A stretch of DNA of 64,000 bases from NCBI RefSeq assembly GCF_002157225.2, contig NZ_CP020038.1:1635001-1699000 (forward strand), read 5' to 3'. The translations under genes were made by a program, and so were the position numbers. The notes beneath the pieces are model-generated. The model was given only the letters and a program-made list of their open reading frames with translations, ran no database searches and was not told the origin of the DNA. Shown in pieces: positions 18,409-28,876 of this stretch; within the stretch, counting starts at the first letter, position 1, and each line of letters opens with the position of its first letter. The DNA is from Agarilytica rhodophyticola. GTDB lineage: Bacteria; Pseudomonadota; Gammaproteobacteria; Pseudomonadales; Cellvibrionaceae.

Positions 18409-18657
18409 AGGTCTACCTTGGCTATATAAAATCAGAGTTCGATTAGATTATTTGATGCAGGTCTACTTTCGTAATAAAAAAACTAGATATGCTACGAGTG
18501 GGAGTAGTTGCCATTAATTTTTAAAATAATACAGCAGCAATTTTTCGTTCGAGTAGTTTTAAAACGGTGTTGATATTTTGTCTTGATGAAAAGCACCGTT
18601 ATTTACTACGAAAGCTATATTGATAGGTGCTCCGAAATATTTTTAAGCGTTTAAATT

Positions 18658-18924
18658 CTATTGAAGCGAATTCTCTGTAGACAATTTATTGTTGTCTGAA
18701 ATAGATATTTGCATATCCTTTCTTATCTGCTCAAGAAGCTTCTTACACTGAAAATATTGGCCATTATTTATCATTTCGATACCATCGGCAATTTCTTCTA
18801 GTAAATCGTCAACAACATAGTGCATAACCGTCGTTGAATAATCTTTCCCTTCAATGTTGTTATCAAATGGTTCATTTTCTGGGTTACATTTTACAATCTT
18901 TTTTTGCAGCATTATCTTTACCAT
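18658..18924 (-). CDS. Small unknown acidic protein
   Basis: 88 residues, no signal peptide and no known family. The sequence is mostly helical and acidic (VVDDLLEEIADGIEMINNG, then CKKLLEQIRKDMQ). No good ribosome-binding site is visible before either ATG (first or fifth codon), so the start is uncertain. It is divergent from the alpha/beta hydrolase gene. Confidence 0.45.
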   Translation of the reverse strand: MVKIMLQKKIVKCNPENEPFDNNIEGKDYSTTVMHYVVDDLLEEIADGIEMINNGQYFQCKKLLEQIRKDMQISISDNNKLSTENSLQ

Positions 18925-19161
18925 AGAATTATATTGAAATTAGTTTTTATTATGAACATTTACCATGTTTAGTTGTAAATTATTCGCCAGTTTTTAGTGT
19001 TAATATATTCAATTGCTTTTGTTCTTGACATAAAAAAATATCAAATTTGATATGTCTGTTTTATATGTTTTTTTGAATTCAAATTTACCCAACAATAATG
19101 TCATTCCCACTCTGATATATTTAAATCTCAACATTCAACCAAATATAAAAAGAGGTTTTCA

Positions 19162-20031
19162 GTGGAAATTAATAATGTCTTCTTGGGTGGTCATGAATAC
19201 CGTTATGCTTTTTACAGAAATAATTCGTTACATGCTCCATTTGGAATTTTTCTTATGGGTAATTTGCAGGAAATTGAATCAGTAAAATTTTTTTCTGAAA
19301 AATTTTCAGAATCGCTAAATCTATTTGTTGTAGAAGTTCCCGGTACTGGGCTAACAAATCCTCTACCTGCTGTATTTAATATACAGGAGCAGGCAAATTT
19401 GCTTAGAGATTTTATCGAAGAAATGAACATTGATAGTGCCCATGTTTTAGCCTTTTCGTATGCAACACCAATCGCACTAGAATTGTGCGTTAATTGGGCA
19501 GGGGCGATAACTTTAACAATGTGTGGCGGTATGGCCGGCATACCTACAGAATCCCGCCTCGCCACTATGGCAATACTGAGCGATGCAATACGTGATAAAA
19601 AAAAGTTTGCCGATGAATTTATTAGTCGCTTAACTTGTGCGGATGAACTAATACCACGGGGAAAAGTTATTGCCAGAAGCGCTAGGCAAAAGGTGCATCG
19701 ATATAGCGAAAAGCAAGTTTTGTGCTTTTGTGAAAATACTGTTCGTATACTTTCATACAAGCCTTCCGATATTTCAGGTTTAAAAATACCTTGCCTTCTT
19801 TTCATTGGTGAAAAAGACCCATATGTTACAGTTGCAAATGCAAAAAAATTAGTGGACTCGCTACCTAACTGCGAATTCTCTGTAGTTAAAAATGCTGATC
19901 ATCTTGTTCACCTAGAGCACCCTGAACGGACTGCTGAGTTAATGCTCAAGTTAACTAACGATCATGTTAACTATTACCCTTTGAATAAGGGGCATATAAA
20001 TGCAGGTGTGAATCTTGAGGCTATTTGCTAA
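19162..20031 (+). CDS. Alpha/beta hydrolase with a non-standard nucleophile elbow
   Basis: 289 residues of the alpha/beta hydrolase fold. The likely triad is Ser99, Asp219 (GEKDPYV) and His247 (NADHLVHLEHP). The elbow around Ser99 reads AFSYA rather than the usual GxSxG, which is rare. FVVEVPGTGLTNP matches the usual PGxGxS-type loop after strand 4. The GTG start is supported by AGAGG 6 nt upstream. It faces an XRE-like regulator gene across a short gap (converging). The substrate is unknown; an ester, lactone or thioester are all possible. Confidence 0.82.
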   Translation: MEINNVFLGGHEYRYAFYRNNSLHAPFGIFLMGNLQEIESVKFFSEKFSESLNLFVVEVPGTGLTNPLPAVFNIQEQANLLRDFIEEMNIDSAHVLAFSYATPIALELCVNWAGAITLTMCGGMAGIPTESRLATMAILSDAIRDKKKFADEFISRLTCADELIPRGKVIARSARQKVHRYSEKQVLCFCENTVRILSYKPSDISGLKIPCLLFIGEKDPYVTVANAKKLVDSLPNCEFSVVKNADHLVHLEHPERTAELMLKLTNDHVNYYPLNKGHINAGVNLEAIC

Positions 20032-20094
20032 TTAATTCAAACTATATGGGTGAGTATATATAGAGTGGTTTTTTGCACTAAATTTTTGGTAAAA

Positions 20095-20988
20095 CTACTT
20101 TTGTAAACTCTTTACATATATCTGTGCCATATTGATAATTATTGCGACAACCCTGTCTTTATCATCTCGTGTAATGTGACTCATTAGTTCGACAAGCTTA
20201 GTTTCTCTTATATGTTGCACAAGTCTCACTGTGTGAAACTGAGGGTATTTTTCCATGTAAGAAGTGAACGACATCGCATCAGTTAGATGAAAGCCTAACT
20301 TTAGTCGAGCTGCAATTTCCACGGGAAGAACAACAGGGTTATCTGGATCTTCACACTGGGCGTAACGGTGCTTAGACAAATTTAAGATTTTAGCAACTGT
20401 GCTTGCTTTCAAATTGTATTGCTCTCTGAAATTTCTGAATGCTAAAGCAATAGAGCGATAATAATCATAAGCAAACATATCCATGTCTAAGACTTCAGGA
20501 AACAAAAATTGGTTGTCATCATAATCATCAAGGGAGCCATATTTTTGACGAACTTCACTTATCAATGCATCGACACTTGCTTTTTGCGATGAGTTTAAAA
20601 TATCGTAAATATAGGTTAGGAGAAGGGAGAATTGTTTTTTTGGTAGGATACCGCAGTGAATTAATGCTTTGACCGAATAATTATCCATACCTCTATAGGA
20701 TTCTTTTATCTTTAAACCCCTATAAAAAGAGGGCATAGGAACCATAGTCAGCCAACTATATGCAGCAACAACATGTATCGGTCGCATCTTGTTATAACTG
20801 GGTTGCAAATAACGCTTCCACATTCCACCAGATATCTTAGTGAAATGCCGTTCTAAATCAGTGTAGCTCCATCCTTGCGTCTTACGAATATAGGCCATAG
20901 ACATAGATACATTAATATTTACCTGTGTAAGTTCAGAATTAATGTATTCTAATTCGCTATCACTGACTGGCTTTATATTGTCCATCAC
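20095..20988 (-). CDS. XRE-like helix-turn-helix regulator
   Basis: 297 residues. A helix-turn-helix resembling the XRE/Cro fold lies at about 180-232 (FREQYNLKASTVAKILNLSKHRYAQCED, then VEIAARLKLGF). The first 70 residues contain a second possible HTH (MAYIRKTQGWSYTDLERHF). The rest is helical and may dimerise. No known family beyond HTH is evident. A 17-bp palindrome lies about 150 bp upstream of the start and could be its own operator. Confidence 0.65.
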   Translation of the reverse strand: MMDNIKPVSDSELEYINSELTQVNINVSMSMAYIRKTQGWSYTDLERHFTKISGGMWKRYLQPSYNKMRPIHVVAAYSWLTMVPMPSFYRGLKIKESYRGMDNYSVKALIHCGILPKKQFSLLLTYIYDILNSSQKASVDALISEVRQKYGSLDDYDDNQFLFPEVLDMDMFAYDYYRSIALAFRNFREQYNLKASTVAKILNLSKHRYAQCEDPDNPVVLPVEIAARLKLGFHLTDAMSFTSYMEKYPQFHTVRLVQHIRETKLVELMSHITRDDKDRVVAIIINMAQIYVKSLQK

Positions 20989-21133
20989 TTATTCTATTGC
21001 ATGCTTTTGATGAGTCCGCTCACACTATTTGTAACATGTATTCGACAATGCAAACATTCTCAAAATTAATCATTTGTATAAGCGGCGGTATGATACCGAT
21101 TTTTTCTCAGATCAGAAACTGAAATCTTTACCT

Positions 21134-21150
21134 TAAGGTTGACAACCTTA
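21134..21150. promoter_or_regulatory. 17-bp palindrome, candidate operator
   Basis: TAAGGTTG-A-CAACCTTA is a perfect inverted repeat with a one-base centre, in the 405-bp gap upstream of the XRE-like gene. It could be an operator for that regulator. The rest of 20989-21393 holds nothing I can name. Confidence 0.4.
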
Positions 21151-21393
21151 GAGCCTGAATGCATTAAGTAAAACATGGTGTTTTTAACAATTAAACATAG
21201 TGATAGACCTATCTATCTCAATTAGAGTTTACATGCACAAGATTTTTGGCGTCGAAATTCGCAATAGTTACTCAAGGTTTAAGTGCAATGAGCCTTTGAG
21301 CGCTGCGAGAAGTTTCTACCTGTAAATTAAACTCATGCCTTTCAGGTTGGGCTTTATAGCCTTAAAAGCCTGTGAAAACAGACTCTATTTAGC

Positions 21394-23175
21394 TTAGTGA
21401 GATATTTTCTTATGTTTTCTTTGTTGCATTTTAATTATGTTATCTTTCTTTTCAGGCGTCCAGTCAGCTCTCGGTTTACACCAATAGTAGCCCTGTCCTT
21501 CATTACAATTTAGACTATGTAAATACTCTTTTTGGGCTGCCGTTTCTACACACTCAGCTACAACTTTCATATCCAAAGCATTGCCTAAAGCAATAATAGC
21601 TTTCAATAAAGCTTTTTCACTTTTTGTGCTGTTTTTGTCACAGATAAAGCTACCATCAATTTTTAATGTATCGATAGGAAAGTTATTAAGATAACTTAGA
21701 GATGAAAACCCAGTGCCAAAATCATCGATAGCTAAACCAACCCCCAGGGCTTTTAATGCATTGAGATGTTCGATAATCTGCTGTGTATCGTCTAGTAATA
21801 CACTTTCAGTTATTTCCATTTCAATACGATGCTTCTTAACATGATATTTTTCTAATAAAGGTTTAACTATGTCATTAACGAAGTAAGGTTGATTAAATGA
21901 AACCCCTGATATATTGATTCCAATACTGATATTAGTTTCTACTTCACGCCATTGATAAGCTCTCTTACAAGCGGTTTCTAATACCCAAGCATCAATTTGC
22001 TCGATGAGTCCAACATCTTCTGCGAATGGAATAAATTGGCTAGGTGGAATATCCCCGATCTTAGGATGATGCCAACGTAGCAATGATTCGACCGAGTGAA
22101 CCTTGCCTGATGTTAAATCTACTCTAGGTTGAAAATGTAATTCAAAGTTTTTTTCTGGTTCATGTAGTGCTTCTCGTAGTGCTTTTTCCAAAATAAAATA
22201 GTGACTACGTTTTTCATATAATTCTTGAGTAAAAAAATGTATTTGGTTTCGCCCTCGACTCTTGGCTTCATACATCGCCATATCTGCATTTTTAATTAAA
22301 TGTTCGGGGCAGTTGCCATGGTTTGGATAGCATGCAATACCAATACTCGCACCCACATGACACAGATTATGGCCAAAGGGGATAGGCTTATTTATTTCTT
22401 CAATTATTTTTTCTGCAAGATGAGTCATCGCATCTCTGTCATGACTAAAGTGAAGTATTAACACGAATTCGTCACCACTAAAACGCGCTACGGTATCTGA
22501 ATCACGTATTAGTTTTTTCATACGTTTGCCAATACATCGTAACACTTCATCCCCGGCGGTGTGACCTACTGTATCATTTGTATATTTAAAGCGATCTAAG
22601 TCGATAAAAAATATGGCGAACTGATATGAATTGCGTTGGGCTTGCATAACGGCTTGATGCAGGCGATCTAAAAAAAGTAAGCGGTTGGGCAGGCCGGTGC
22701 ACTGGTCATAGTGTGCTAGAAAGCGCTCTCTATCACGCACTTTTGCCATATCTAGTTTAAACTGGTGACGCTCGACTACGTGGCGCAGTATGCGTCCTAC
22801 TAGGCTGCTATCAGAGATATAGTGCTTAGGTATATAATCGTCGGCCCCTAGATGAACTGCTTCTATAGCGAGCATATCGCTATCTGTGTTAGATATAACA
22901 ACTACTGGGGTATTGCTAGCCAATGATAACAGTGTGGTGATGGTTTCGACGCCGGCAGAATCAGGTAAATCTATATCTGTCAGAATAACATCATATTGTT
23001 GTTGCTCTATGAGCTCTTTTGCCCTGATCATAGCCGGAGCGTGGTCAAACTTTAGTGGAAGATCCGCGCTACTAATTGCACCATGAATGGCATGGAAATT
23101 AAGATCATTATCTTTTAAAAGTAACGCTCTTTTATTTCGATAGTCATCCTGGGCAGACATATATATGATGCTCAT
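21394..23175 (-). CDS. Receiver-GGDEF-EAL cyclic-di-GMP protein
   Basis: 593 residues: receiver domain 1-130 with Asp67 (VILTDIDLPD), GGDEF domain about 155-315 and EAL domain about 330-585. The GGDEF signature is SGDEF (233-237), still compatible with synthesis in some family members. The EAL signature reads ESL (SVESLLRWHHP), with the metal-binding segments DDFGTGFSSL and KIDGSFI and a catalytic Glu (VVAECVET) present. It may therefore make, break or sense cyclic-di-GMP under control of an unpaired histidine kinase; sequence alone does not decide. No kinase gene is adjacent. Confidence 0.94.
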   Translation of the reverse strand: MSIIYMSAQDDYRNKRALLLKDNDLNFHAIHGAISSADLPLKFDHAPAMIRAKELIEQQQYDVILTDIDLPDSAGVETITTLLSLASNTPVVVISNTDSDMLAIEAVHLGADDYIPKHYISDSSLVGRILRHVVERHQFKLDMAKVRDRERFLAHYDQCTGLPNRLLFLDRLHQAVMQAQRNSYQFAIFFIDLDRFKYTNDTVGHTAGDEVLRCIGKRMKKLIRDSDTVARFSGDEFVLILHFSHDRDAMTHLAEKIIEEINKPIPFGHNLCHVGASIGIACYPNHGNCPEHLIKNADMAMYEAKSRGRNQIHFFTQELYEKRSHYFILEKALREALHEPEKNFELHFQPRVDLTSGKVHSVESLLRWHHPKIGDIPPSQFIPFAEDVGLIEQIDAWVLETACKRAYQWREVETNISIGINISGVSFNQPYFVNDIVKPLLEKYHVKKHRIEMEITESVLLDDTQQIIEHLNALKALGVGLAIDDFGTGFSSLSYLNNFPIDTLKIDGSFICDKNSTKSEKALLKAIIALGNALDMKVVAECVETAAQKEYLHSLNCNEGQGYYWCKPRADWTPEKKDNIIKMQQRKHKKISH

Positions 23176-23372
23176 ATTTAATCTGGTGGAATATTAAGCA
23201 TAGATGGTTTTAAAATTAATCATAGTGATTAATATTCATTAAAATGTTGATTTTGGTGCAATAGAGTCATAAACACATATTAGAGTTTCACGTCGCTCAA
23301 GATAACTAGACAGCTAATCTTGCAATTGCTTATGGTATTTGACGGGTAATATCGCAGTAGTAAAATTAAACT

Positions 23373-24731
23373 TTACTCAATATTTGTCTGTTTGAATGAA
23401 TTAAAAAAGTAATGTAAAAACAAAAATGAAGCGATACCAAAGACAATACTGCCAATCGCTTGTCCAATAAGCACACCCTGACTCCCAGAATATATACTGC
23501 CGATATAAACAAAAGGAACTGTTCCTAGTGTTGCTTTTAGCCAGTTCATAACAGTGGAATAATGAGGTTTACCTAAGTTATTAAATACTGCATTACTTAC
23601 AAAGGTTATACCGGTAAAGATAAAAGATAGGGAGGCAATATTACAAAACAGTAAAAGTAAATTTGCTGCTTCACCAGTAGCGCCAAAGATATCCACTAAC
23701 CAGTTCGCTATGATTAGTAATAATAGCCAAGTTACTGATACATAAACGCTAACAAATAAATAGGAGAAACTAATCGTTTGTTGGATGCGATGATAATTTT
23801 TTGCACCAAGATTTTGGCCAATTATCGGCCCAACTGCACCAGATAAAGAAAATACAATAGCAAATGCTATCGGTATTATTCGACCAATAATCGCGAAGCC
23901 TGAAACCGCACCATCATCATAGTTGGACATGACAGAAACTACATAGGCGTTACCTACCGGAGTCGCAAAATTAGTTAAAACCGCTGGAACTGAAAGCTTA
24001 AACGTTGCCAAGGCGCTGTTGTATAACTCTGTCGACGTAGTGCTGGTATAGTAATGATAATGCTTGATGAGAAGGACGCTTCCCATTATAAACATTGCTA
24101 TTCTAGCAGCAGCTGATGCTAGGGCTGCTCCCTCGATACCTAACTCCAAAGAGAAAATAAAAATGGGATCGAGTATACCGTTAACAATACTGCCACATAG
24201 AGTAACCCACATAGAACTTTTGGCTGCACCAAGGCTGCGTAATACTCCTGCGAAACACATTGCCAGTGCTAAAAACGGCAAAGTAGGCATGACTATCTCT
24301 ATGTATTGCTTGGCATAGAGCAAGGTCCTACCTGATGCCCCCAGAACCTCAAGCGTATATTGCATACTCGGTAGTAGTATAAGCAGAACTACGAGGGATA
24401 CAATAAAGCTTAGTAATATCGAGCCTAGAAATTTCTCCTTAGCCTTTAAGTGTTCATCAGCTCCTATCATTCTTGCCTGTATAATGCCTGTGGCAATAGA
24501 TAAGCCGATACATACCGAGGTAGTAAAGAAAGTCACTGAACTTGCATATCCTACAGCGGCTGTAAGCTCTACATCGGCCAGTAAACTCAAGAAGTACATA
24601 TCGAGAAGATCCACTAAGAAAATTCCAATAAGTCCCACTGAGCCCATTAACGACATTTCTATCACGTGGCGTGGTATTGAACCCTCTACAAGCTTGGCCT
24701 TCTGTGAGTTGGTGTTTGTTTTACTAACCAT
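23373..24731 (-). CDS. MATE family multidrug/Na+ antiporter
   Basis: 452 residues with about 12 transmembrane segments in the two-lobed MATE pattern. Family marks include VDLLDMYFLSLLAD in segment 1, GLSIATGIIQARMIGA, and GPIIGQNLGA in the second lobe. It should export organic cations or toxic compounds in exchange for H+ or Na+. It is a lone gene with no regulator beside it. Substrate unknown. Confidence 0.93.
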   Translation of the reverse strand: MVSKTNTNSQKAKLVEGSIPRHVIEMSLMGSVGLIGIFLVDLLDMYFLSLLADVELTAAVGYASSVTFFTTSVCIGLSIATGIIQARMIGADEHLKAKEKFLGSILLSFIVSLVVLLILLPSMQYTLEVLGASGRTLLYAKQYIEIVMPTLPFLALAMCFAGVLRSLGAAKSSMWVTLCGSIVNGILDPIFIFSLELGIEGAALASAAARIAMFIMGSVLLIKHYHYYTSTTSTELYNSALATFKLSVPAVLTNFATPVGNAYVVSVMSNYDDGAVSGFAIIGRIIPIAFAIVFSLSGAVGPIIGQNLGAKNYHRIQQTISFSYLFVSVYVSVTWLLLLIIANWLVDIFGATGEAANLLLLFCNIASLSFIFTGITFVSNAVFNNLGKPHYSTVMNWLKATLGTVPFVYIGSIYSGSQGVLIGQAIGSIVFGIASFLFLHYFFNSFKQTNIE

Positions 24732-25700
24732 TAATTGTTATCTACGATTTTAGAGCCGATAAATTCTTCTACGCGCTAACGCTCATCTATAGTTGTGAAA
24801 GCACTGGAGTTGCATTTGATCGAGAGCCTACCATTTTGGACTGGGTTGGCGAACTAAATGCGATCAGTTTGACCCCAAATAAGGTGACTGGTTGCAAGTA
24901 TTTTGGTTGGCACCCAACATTTTACGAGCATTTTTGAATGGAAATTCACGATTATTTATACAAACTACCATAATATTGAATAATGACCAAACAATTGCTC
25001 AGGATTGTTCGTTTTTTGATCTCTCTTGGTTTGCTGTGTACCTAGCTTTATGCTCTTCAAGATTGACAAGCGGACAACCATTAGCAGTGACATTATCTTT
25101 GATCGGTCGAGTGTTTTTTGTGCATCTTTGTTGATCAGTTATATGCTTGTCTAAACTCCCTTGTAGAGAATATTTTCTATCCTGTAACGCTACTTGAAAA
25201 GTTTTAGCGTCTGTTGATGTACATTTAATTTGTCCTGTTTCTGCTCAAAAGTACTAATCGCTAACAAGCTCTCGGCTTCAAATATTCTAGCCTCAAATAT
25301 TCCAATGCTAACAATTTGGTATGATCAAAATCATATATTTTTGAGTTTTGCGTTATGACTGAAAGTTTAATTCGAATTTAAAAATTCTAACTCAATATTT
25401 TTCTAAATAATGACGATGGGTAAATATTCACACATATCGATAGCGCCACTATAGCTTAATTATAAAGCGGTTTATTCTGCAATTAAGCTGGCGGCTATGT
25501 TAACTTTTGTGTGTTTTTTATAATTTGGATAAAAGTTCTATTTTAAAAAGTAATTACAAAGTTTTTATTGGCGTAACTTGAATTTGTTATCCCCTTATCT
25601 ATAAAATTCTATGCCTTTATACAGTGACTTAAAAATTGAGAGCATTCTCAAGTCTTAATGTGTTGCTAAATAATTTGTCGATAATACTAAAGGAGTTTTT
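24732..25700. other. 970-bp intergenic region before the LuxR-type gene
   Basis: AT-rich DNA with several short possible frames lacking ribosome-binding sites. The only noted structure is a palindromic AATTCGAATT near 25370. It presumably contains the promoter of the LuxR-type gene; I could not identify a lux box. Confidence 0.35.
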
Positions 25701-26552
25701 ATGCGTCATAATATTGTAAAAGGACAAGCCGATTCACTGTTAGATAAGCTCAAAGTTTCGACTAGTATTGGCGCTGAGGTGAAAAGTCATTTTTCTTATG
25801 ACTCTTCAGATTCTTTTTCTTTTATGGAAGAAGTCACTCGCGCCAATTCTTTGGATACAGTAGATAAGGCTATTGCTACTATTGCTTATCAGCATGGTTT
25901 TCACTATTACTCGATGTTTACAGCAATGACTTCCCTTAACAATAATTTACACTTACATTCTATTGCTCAGGGAAATTTGGACTACATGATGCACTATCGT
26001 GCTAAAGGTTACTTTTCGTGTGACCCGATGATTAGACTTGCGCGTTGTAACACCATTCCCTTCGTGTGGAACGCTCACAGTTATAGAGATAAGCTGGAGA
26101 GCGATCTTAGTATCAATGAGCGAGGAGTTGTTAATGACTCCCTTGATTTCGGTATGATTCAAGCGCTGAATATCCCTTTTCATTCGCCAACTAAAAGTAA
26201 TGGTCTTCTTAGGTTTATACGTATGTATGGCGAGCCGATGAATAATAAAGAAATCTATAATTTTACTTCGGAAGTCACGCTTCTTTGCAGTATGATTTTT
26301 GAGAAAAACTGCCGACTATTAATGCCAGCTATGGAGGCTAACTCGCAATTTGCAATTGTACTTACGCCGAGAGAAATAGAAGTTTTACAATGGATTGCAT
26401 GCGGCAAAAATCCTTCTTATATAGGCGACAAATTAGGTATCTCTGAAAACACCGTATTAACTCACTTAAAGAATATCAGAAAAAAGCTGAACGTGAGAAA
26501 TATAACCCATGCGGTAGCCAAGGCATTAGCTCTCAAAATTATCTCGGTATAA
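25701..26552 (+). CDS. LuxR-family transcription factor with autoinducer-binding domain
   Basis: 283 residues. The N-terminal domain (about 40-190) matches acyl-homoserine-lactone receptors, keeping Tyr99, Asp108-Pro109 (FSCDP), Trp123 (FVWNA) and Gly151 of the usual invariant set; the position of the first invariant Trp is Tyr95. The C-terminal LuxR HTH is at 220-283 (LTPREIEVLQWIACGK, then GISENTVLTHLKNIRKKL). A strong GGAG precedes the ATG. No luxI-type synthase is in the window, so it is a solo receptor here and may sense signals made elsewhere or non-standard ones. The next gene, a small secreted protein, is a plausible target. Confidence 0.9.
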   Translation: MRHNIVKGQADSLLDKLKVSTSIGAEVKSHFSYDSSDSFSFMEEVTRANSLDTVDKAIATIAYQHGFHYYSMFTAMTSLNNNLHLHSIAQGNLDYMMHYRAKGYFSCDPMIRLARCNTIPFVWNAHSYRDKLESDLSINERGVVNDSLDFGMIQALNIPFHSPTKSNGLLRFIRMYGEPMNNKEIYNFTSEVTLLCSMIFEKNCRLLMPAMEANSQFAIVLTPREIEVLQWIACGKNPSYIGDKLGISENTVLTHLKNIRKKLNVRNITHAVAKALALKIISV

Positions 26553-26746
26553 GCTTTTTGCTCGAAAGCCCCGCCTTCGTATACAAAAAGCAGCTTTTAA
26601 GCTGTATATCATTACTTTAATAGCTACTTGTTATCGTATCAAAAAAGTGTGTTATAGTGTCTTTTTTGACCAGGATGCTAGTGGAAGCTCATTCCTAAAA
26701 ATGGTTCTAGTTGCTATCTGGTTTTGTAATTAATGGAGTAAATATT

Positions 26747-27082
26747 ATGCTTAAGTGCCATCTAAAATTCATTCTGACTATTGTTGTATTTTTTATGTAC
26801 GGTTACGTACATGCTGATGTTACCTCTGAAATAGTTAAGATTGAGTTTGGCCCACAGCATGGCAATATTATTTTTGTCGATACTGTAAATGATAATCAAA
26901 CTACCTGTTCTAATAATGGAGCAGGTTTTGACTATTCTTTTGATTCAAGCACTAACATAGGTGGTAAACTCTATTCGGCACTTTTGGCGGCACAGAGAAG
27001 TTCGGAAGCTATCACTATTCACGGCTCTGGCACTTGTTCCCATGCGAGTACGGAAGATATAGCCTGGATTAGAAGTCTATAA
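26747..27082 (+). CDS. Small secreted Cys-containing protein
   Basis: 111 residues with a signal peptide (about 1-23, ending VHA). The mature part contains Cys in TTCSNNG and GTCSH and the pattern GGKLYSALLAAQRSSEAITIHGSGTC, which I associate with a family of small secreted proteins of unknown role in marine gammaproteobacteria. The ATG at 26747 has GGAG 8 nt upstream; an upstream in-frame extension lacks that. It follows the LuxR-type regulator on the same strand but with a 194-nt gap, so it has its own promoter. Confidence 0.7.
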   Translation: MLKCHLKFILTIVVFFMYGYVHADVTSEIVKIEFGPQHGNIIFVDTVNDNQTTCSNNGAGFDYSFDSSTNIGGKLYSALLAAQRSSEAITIHGSGTCSHASTEDIAWIRSL

Positions 27083-27226
27083 GGGAGTTAGTTGGCCTCA
27101 TTCATGGGACTTTGTGAATAACAGTTATTTTCATTGATTAAGCTATTTTTCGCACCTTTATAAAACAGATTTACGCGATAGATTGTTGCTTACAGCAGCC
27201 TATAACTACTATTAAGAGATCATATT

Positions 27227-27841
27227 ATGACACTAACAACCGCTTTTGCTCTATTTGGCGCTATGTTTGTATTGGCCCTTATTCCAGGGCCTGGTGTATT
27301 TGCTGTTGTTGCTCGTTCAATGTCGTCGGGGTTTCGCCATGGTGCAATTACTACCTTAGGAATTGTCGCTGGTGACTATGTTTTTATTGTTTTGACAGTA
27401 TCGGGTTTAGTTGCCCTTGCAAATACTATGGGAAGTTTCTTTGTTATTTTAAAATATTTGGGTGCTGCTTATCTTCTTTGGCTAGCGATTTCCCTTTGGC
27501 GAGCCGAAGTGCATTCTGGTGATATTCAAGGAGTTAAAGACTTTTCGTTTATGTCCAACTTCTTAACGGGGCTATTTACCACACTTGGAAACCCAAAAGC
27601 GATTTTATTTTATATTGGTTTTTTCCCTACATTCTTGGATCTATCGACTATCTCTGTACTAGATGTATCACTCATACTCTTTATTGCAACAATTGCTATT
27701 GGGAGTGTCAAGCTCGGCTATGCTTTTGTGGCGAGTAATACTCGACGACTTATCTCTAGCCCTCGAGCGCAGAAAAGTACAAATCGTGTAGCTAGCTGCA
27801 TTATGGCATGCAGTGGTGTATTGCTCGCTGTAAAGTCTTAG
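27227..27841 (+). CDS. LysE/RhtB family amino-acid exporter
   Basis: 204 residues with about six transmembrane segments. The family signature PGPGVFAVVARSMSSGFRHG lies near the N-terminus, and GNPKAILFYIGFFP in the middle. Members export amino acids or homoserine lactone-type compounds, so the neighbouring LuxR-type regulator is interesting but not proof of a link. No regulator is directly adjacent. Confidence 0.93.
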   Translation: MTLTTAFALFGAMFVLALIPGPGVFAVVARSMSSGFRHGAITTLGIVAGDYVFIVLTVSGLVALANTMGSFFVILKYLGAAYLLWLAISLWRAEVHSGDIQGVKDFSFMSNFLTGLFTTLGNPKAILFYIGFFPTFLDLSTISVLDVSLILFIATIAIGSVKLGYAFVASNTRRLISSPRAQKSTNRVASCIMACSGVLLAVKS

Positions 27842-28876
27842 TAAGTGCTTCATCATTTAAGTCGTTATGAAATAATCTTAAGCTTCATCTGCTCTTGCAT
27901 GATGAGTGAGTGGCGATATCACTTTGTCCAATATCGATTTGGGGTAATAGTAGAGCCATTATAGCCATAGGTTACCCCGGTAATAGGGTATGGTGTATGA
28001 GGCTAATATCTATTAGTAACTAATACCTTTCTTGTTGGTCAATAGAGTGCTACTAGTGATGTTCCTATAGCGAGTACTGACTTTGACGCTCACTAAAATT
28101 GTAATAGATGTTTTTTCATTATTTAGAATAGTAGTGCCTAGCTGTTGGCCCTAATCAGTTGTATTCGTTATCCTTATTTTTGTCCGATTTATTTTTATTT
28201 ATTTCATACCGTTTAGCTATTGTTTCTAGACTGATATTGAAAGATTTTGGTAGCAACAGGCTTCAGTGAATATTTTATACTTAGCTTGATAAAAGTCATT
28301 ATCTGATGGCGAATGAAAATACTAATATCGCTTTTCTGATAAAAAGTTCACCAAAAGATAGTGAGTAATAACTAATTGTCATCTAGGACTGTTTTTTTAA
28401 TATCAAGCTGTGTTAATATTTTCGACAGTAAGTCCTCAGGTGGCATAAAAATATACGGCATAACTTTATGTATTGCCCTTATTTAGGCTTTCGGTAGATT
28501 TTTATGTATAGATAGCGTGTTAAATTTTTATAATTAAGAAACATTTAGGGAGTGAATAGTCTAATGGATTACATGAGTAATGTTATTTATCCCAAGATTG
28601 CGCCTCTCACTGTTTATTTGAGCTGCTTGTAATAAGTGCCACTTAACATTTACAGGAAACTAAGAGTAATTAAGTTACAAACTAATTTTTGTGCGTGAAA
28701 TATAAATGTATTTTTTATTTCATTTATATAGTTAATGGCCTAAGGTTATTAAGTATGGCGGCACATTTTTACGTAACTAAAACCTTTGAGTGAATCATAG
28801 GTTCCCATATTTCATTATTGAATAGGGATGCATATTAGTCATATATTTAAAATAACTTATTGTAGGGAGTACAAAA
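27842..28876. other. 1-kb AT-rich intergenic region
   Basis: No reading frame with a plausible start and ribosome-binding site, and no strong hairpin, tRNA or repeat could be identified. It may hold a small RNA, but nothing in the sequence lets me claim one. Confidence 0.4.

Noticed and set aside
24892-25134. 80-codon frame in the gap before the LuxR-type gene
   Set aside because: Starts with TTG, has no ribosome-binding site and no recognisable composition.
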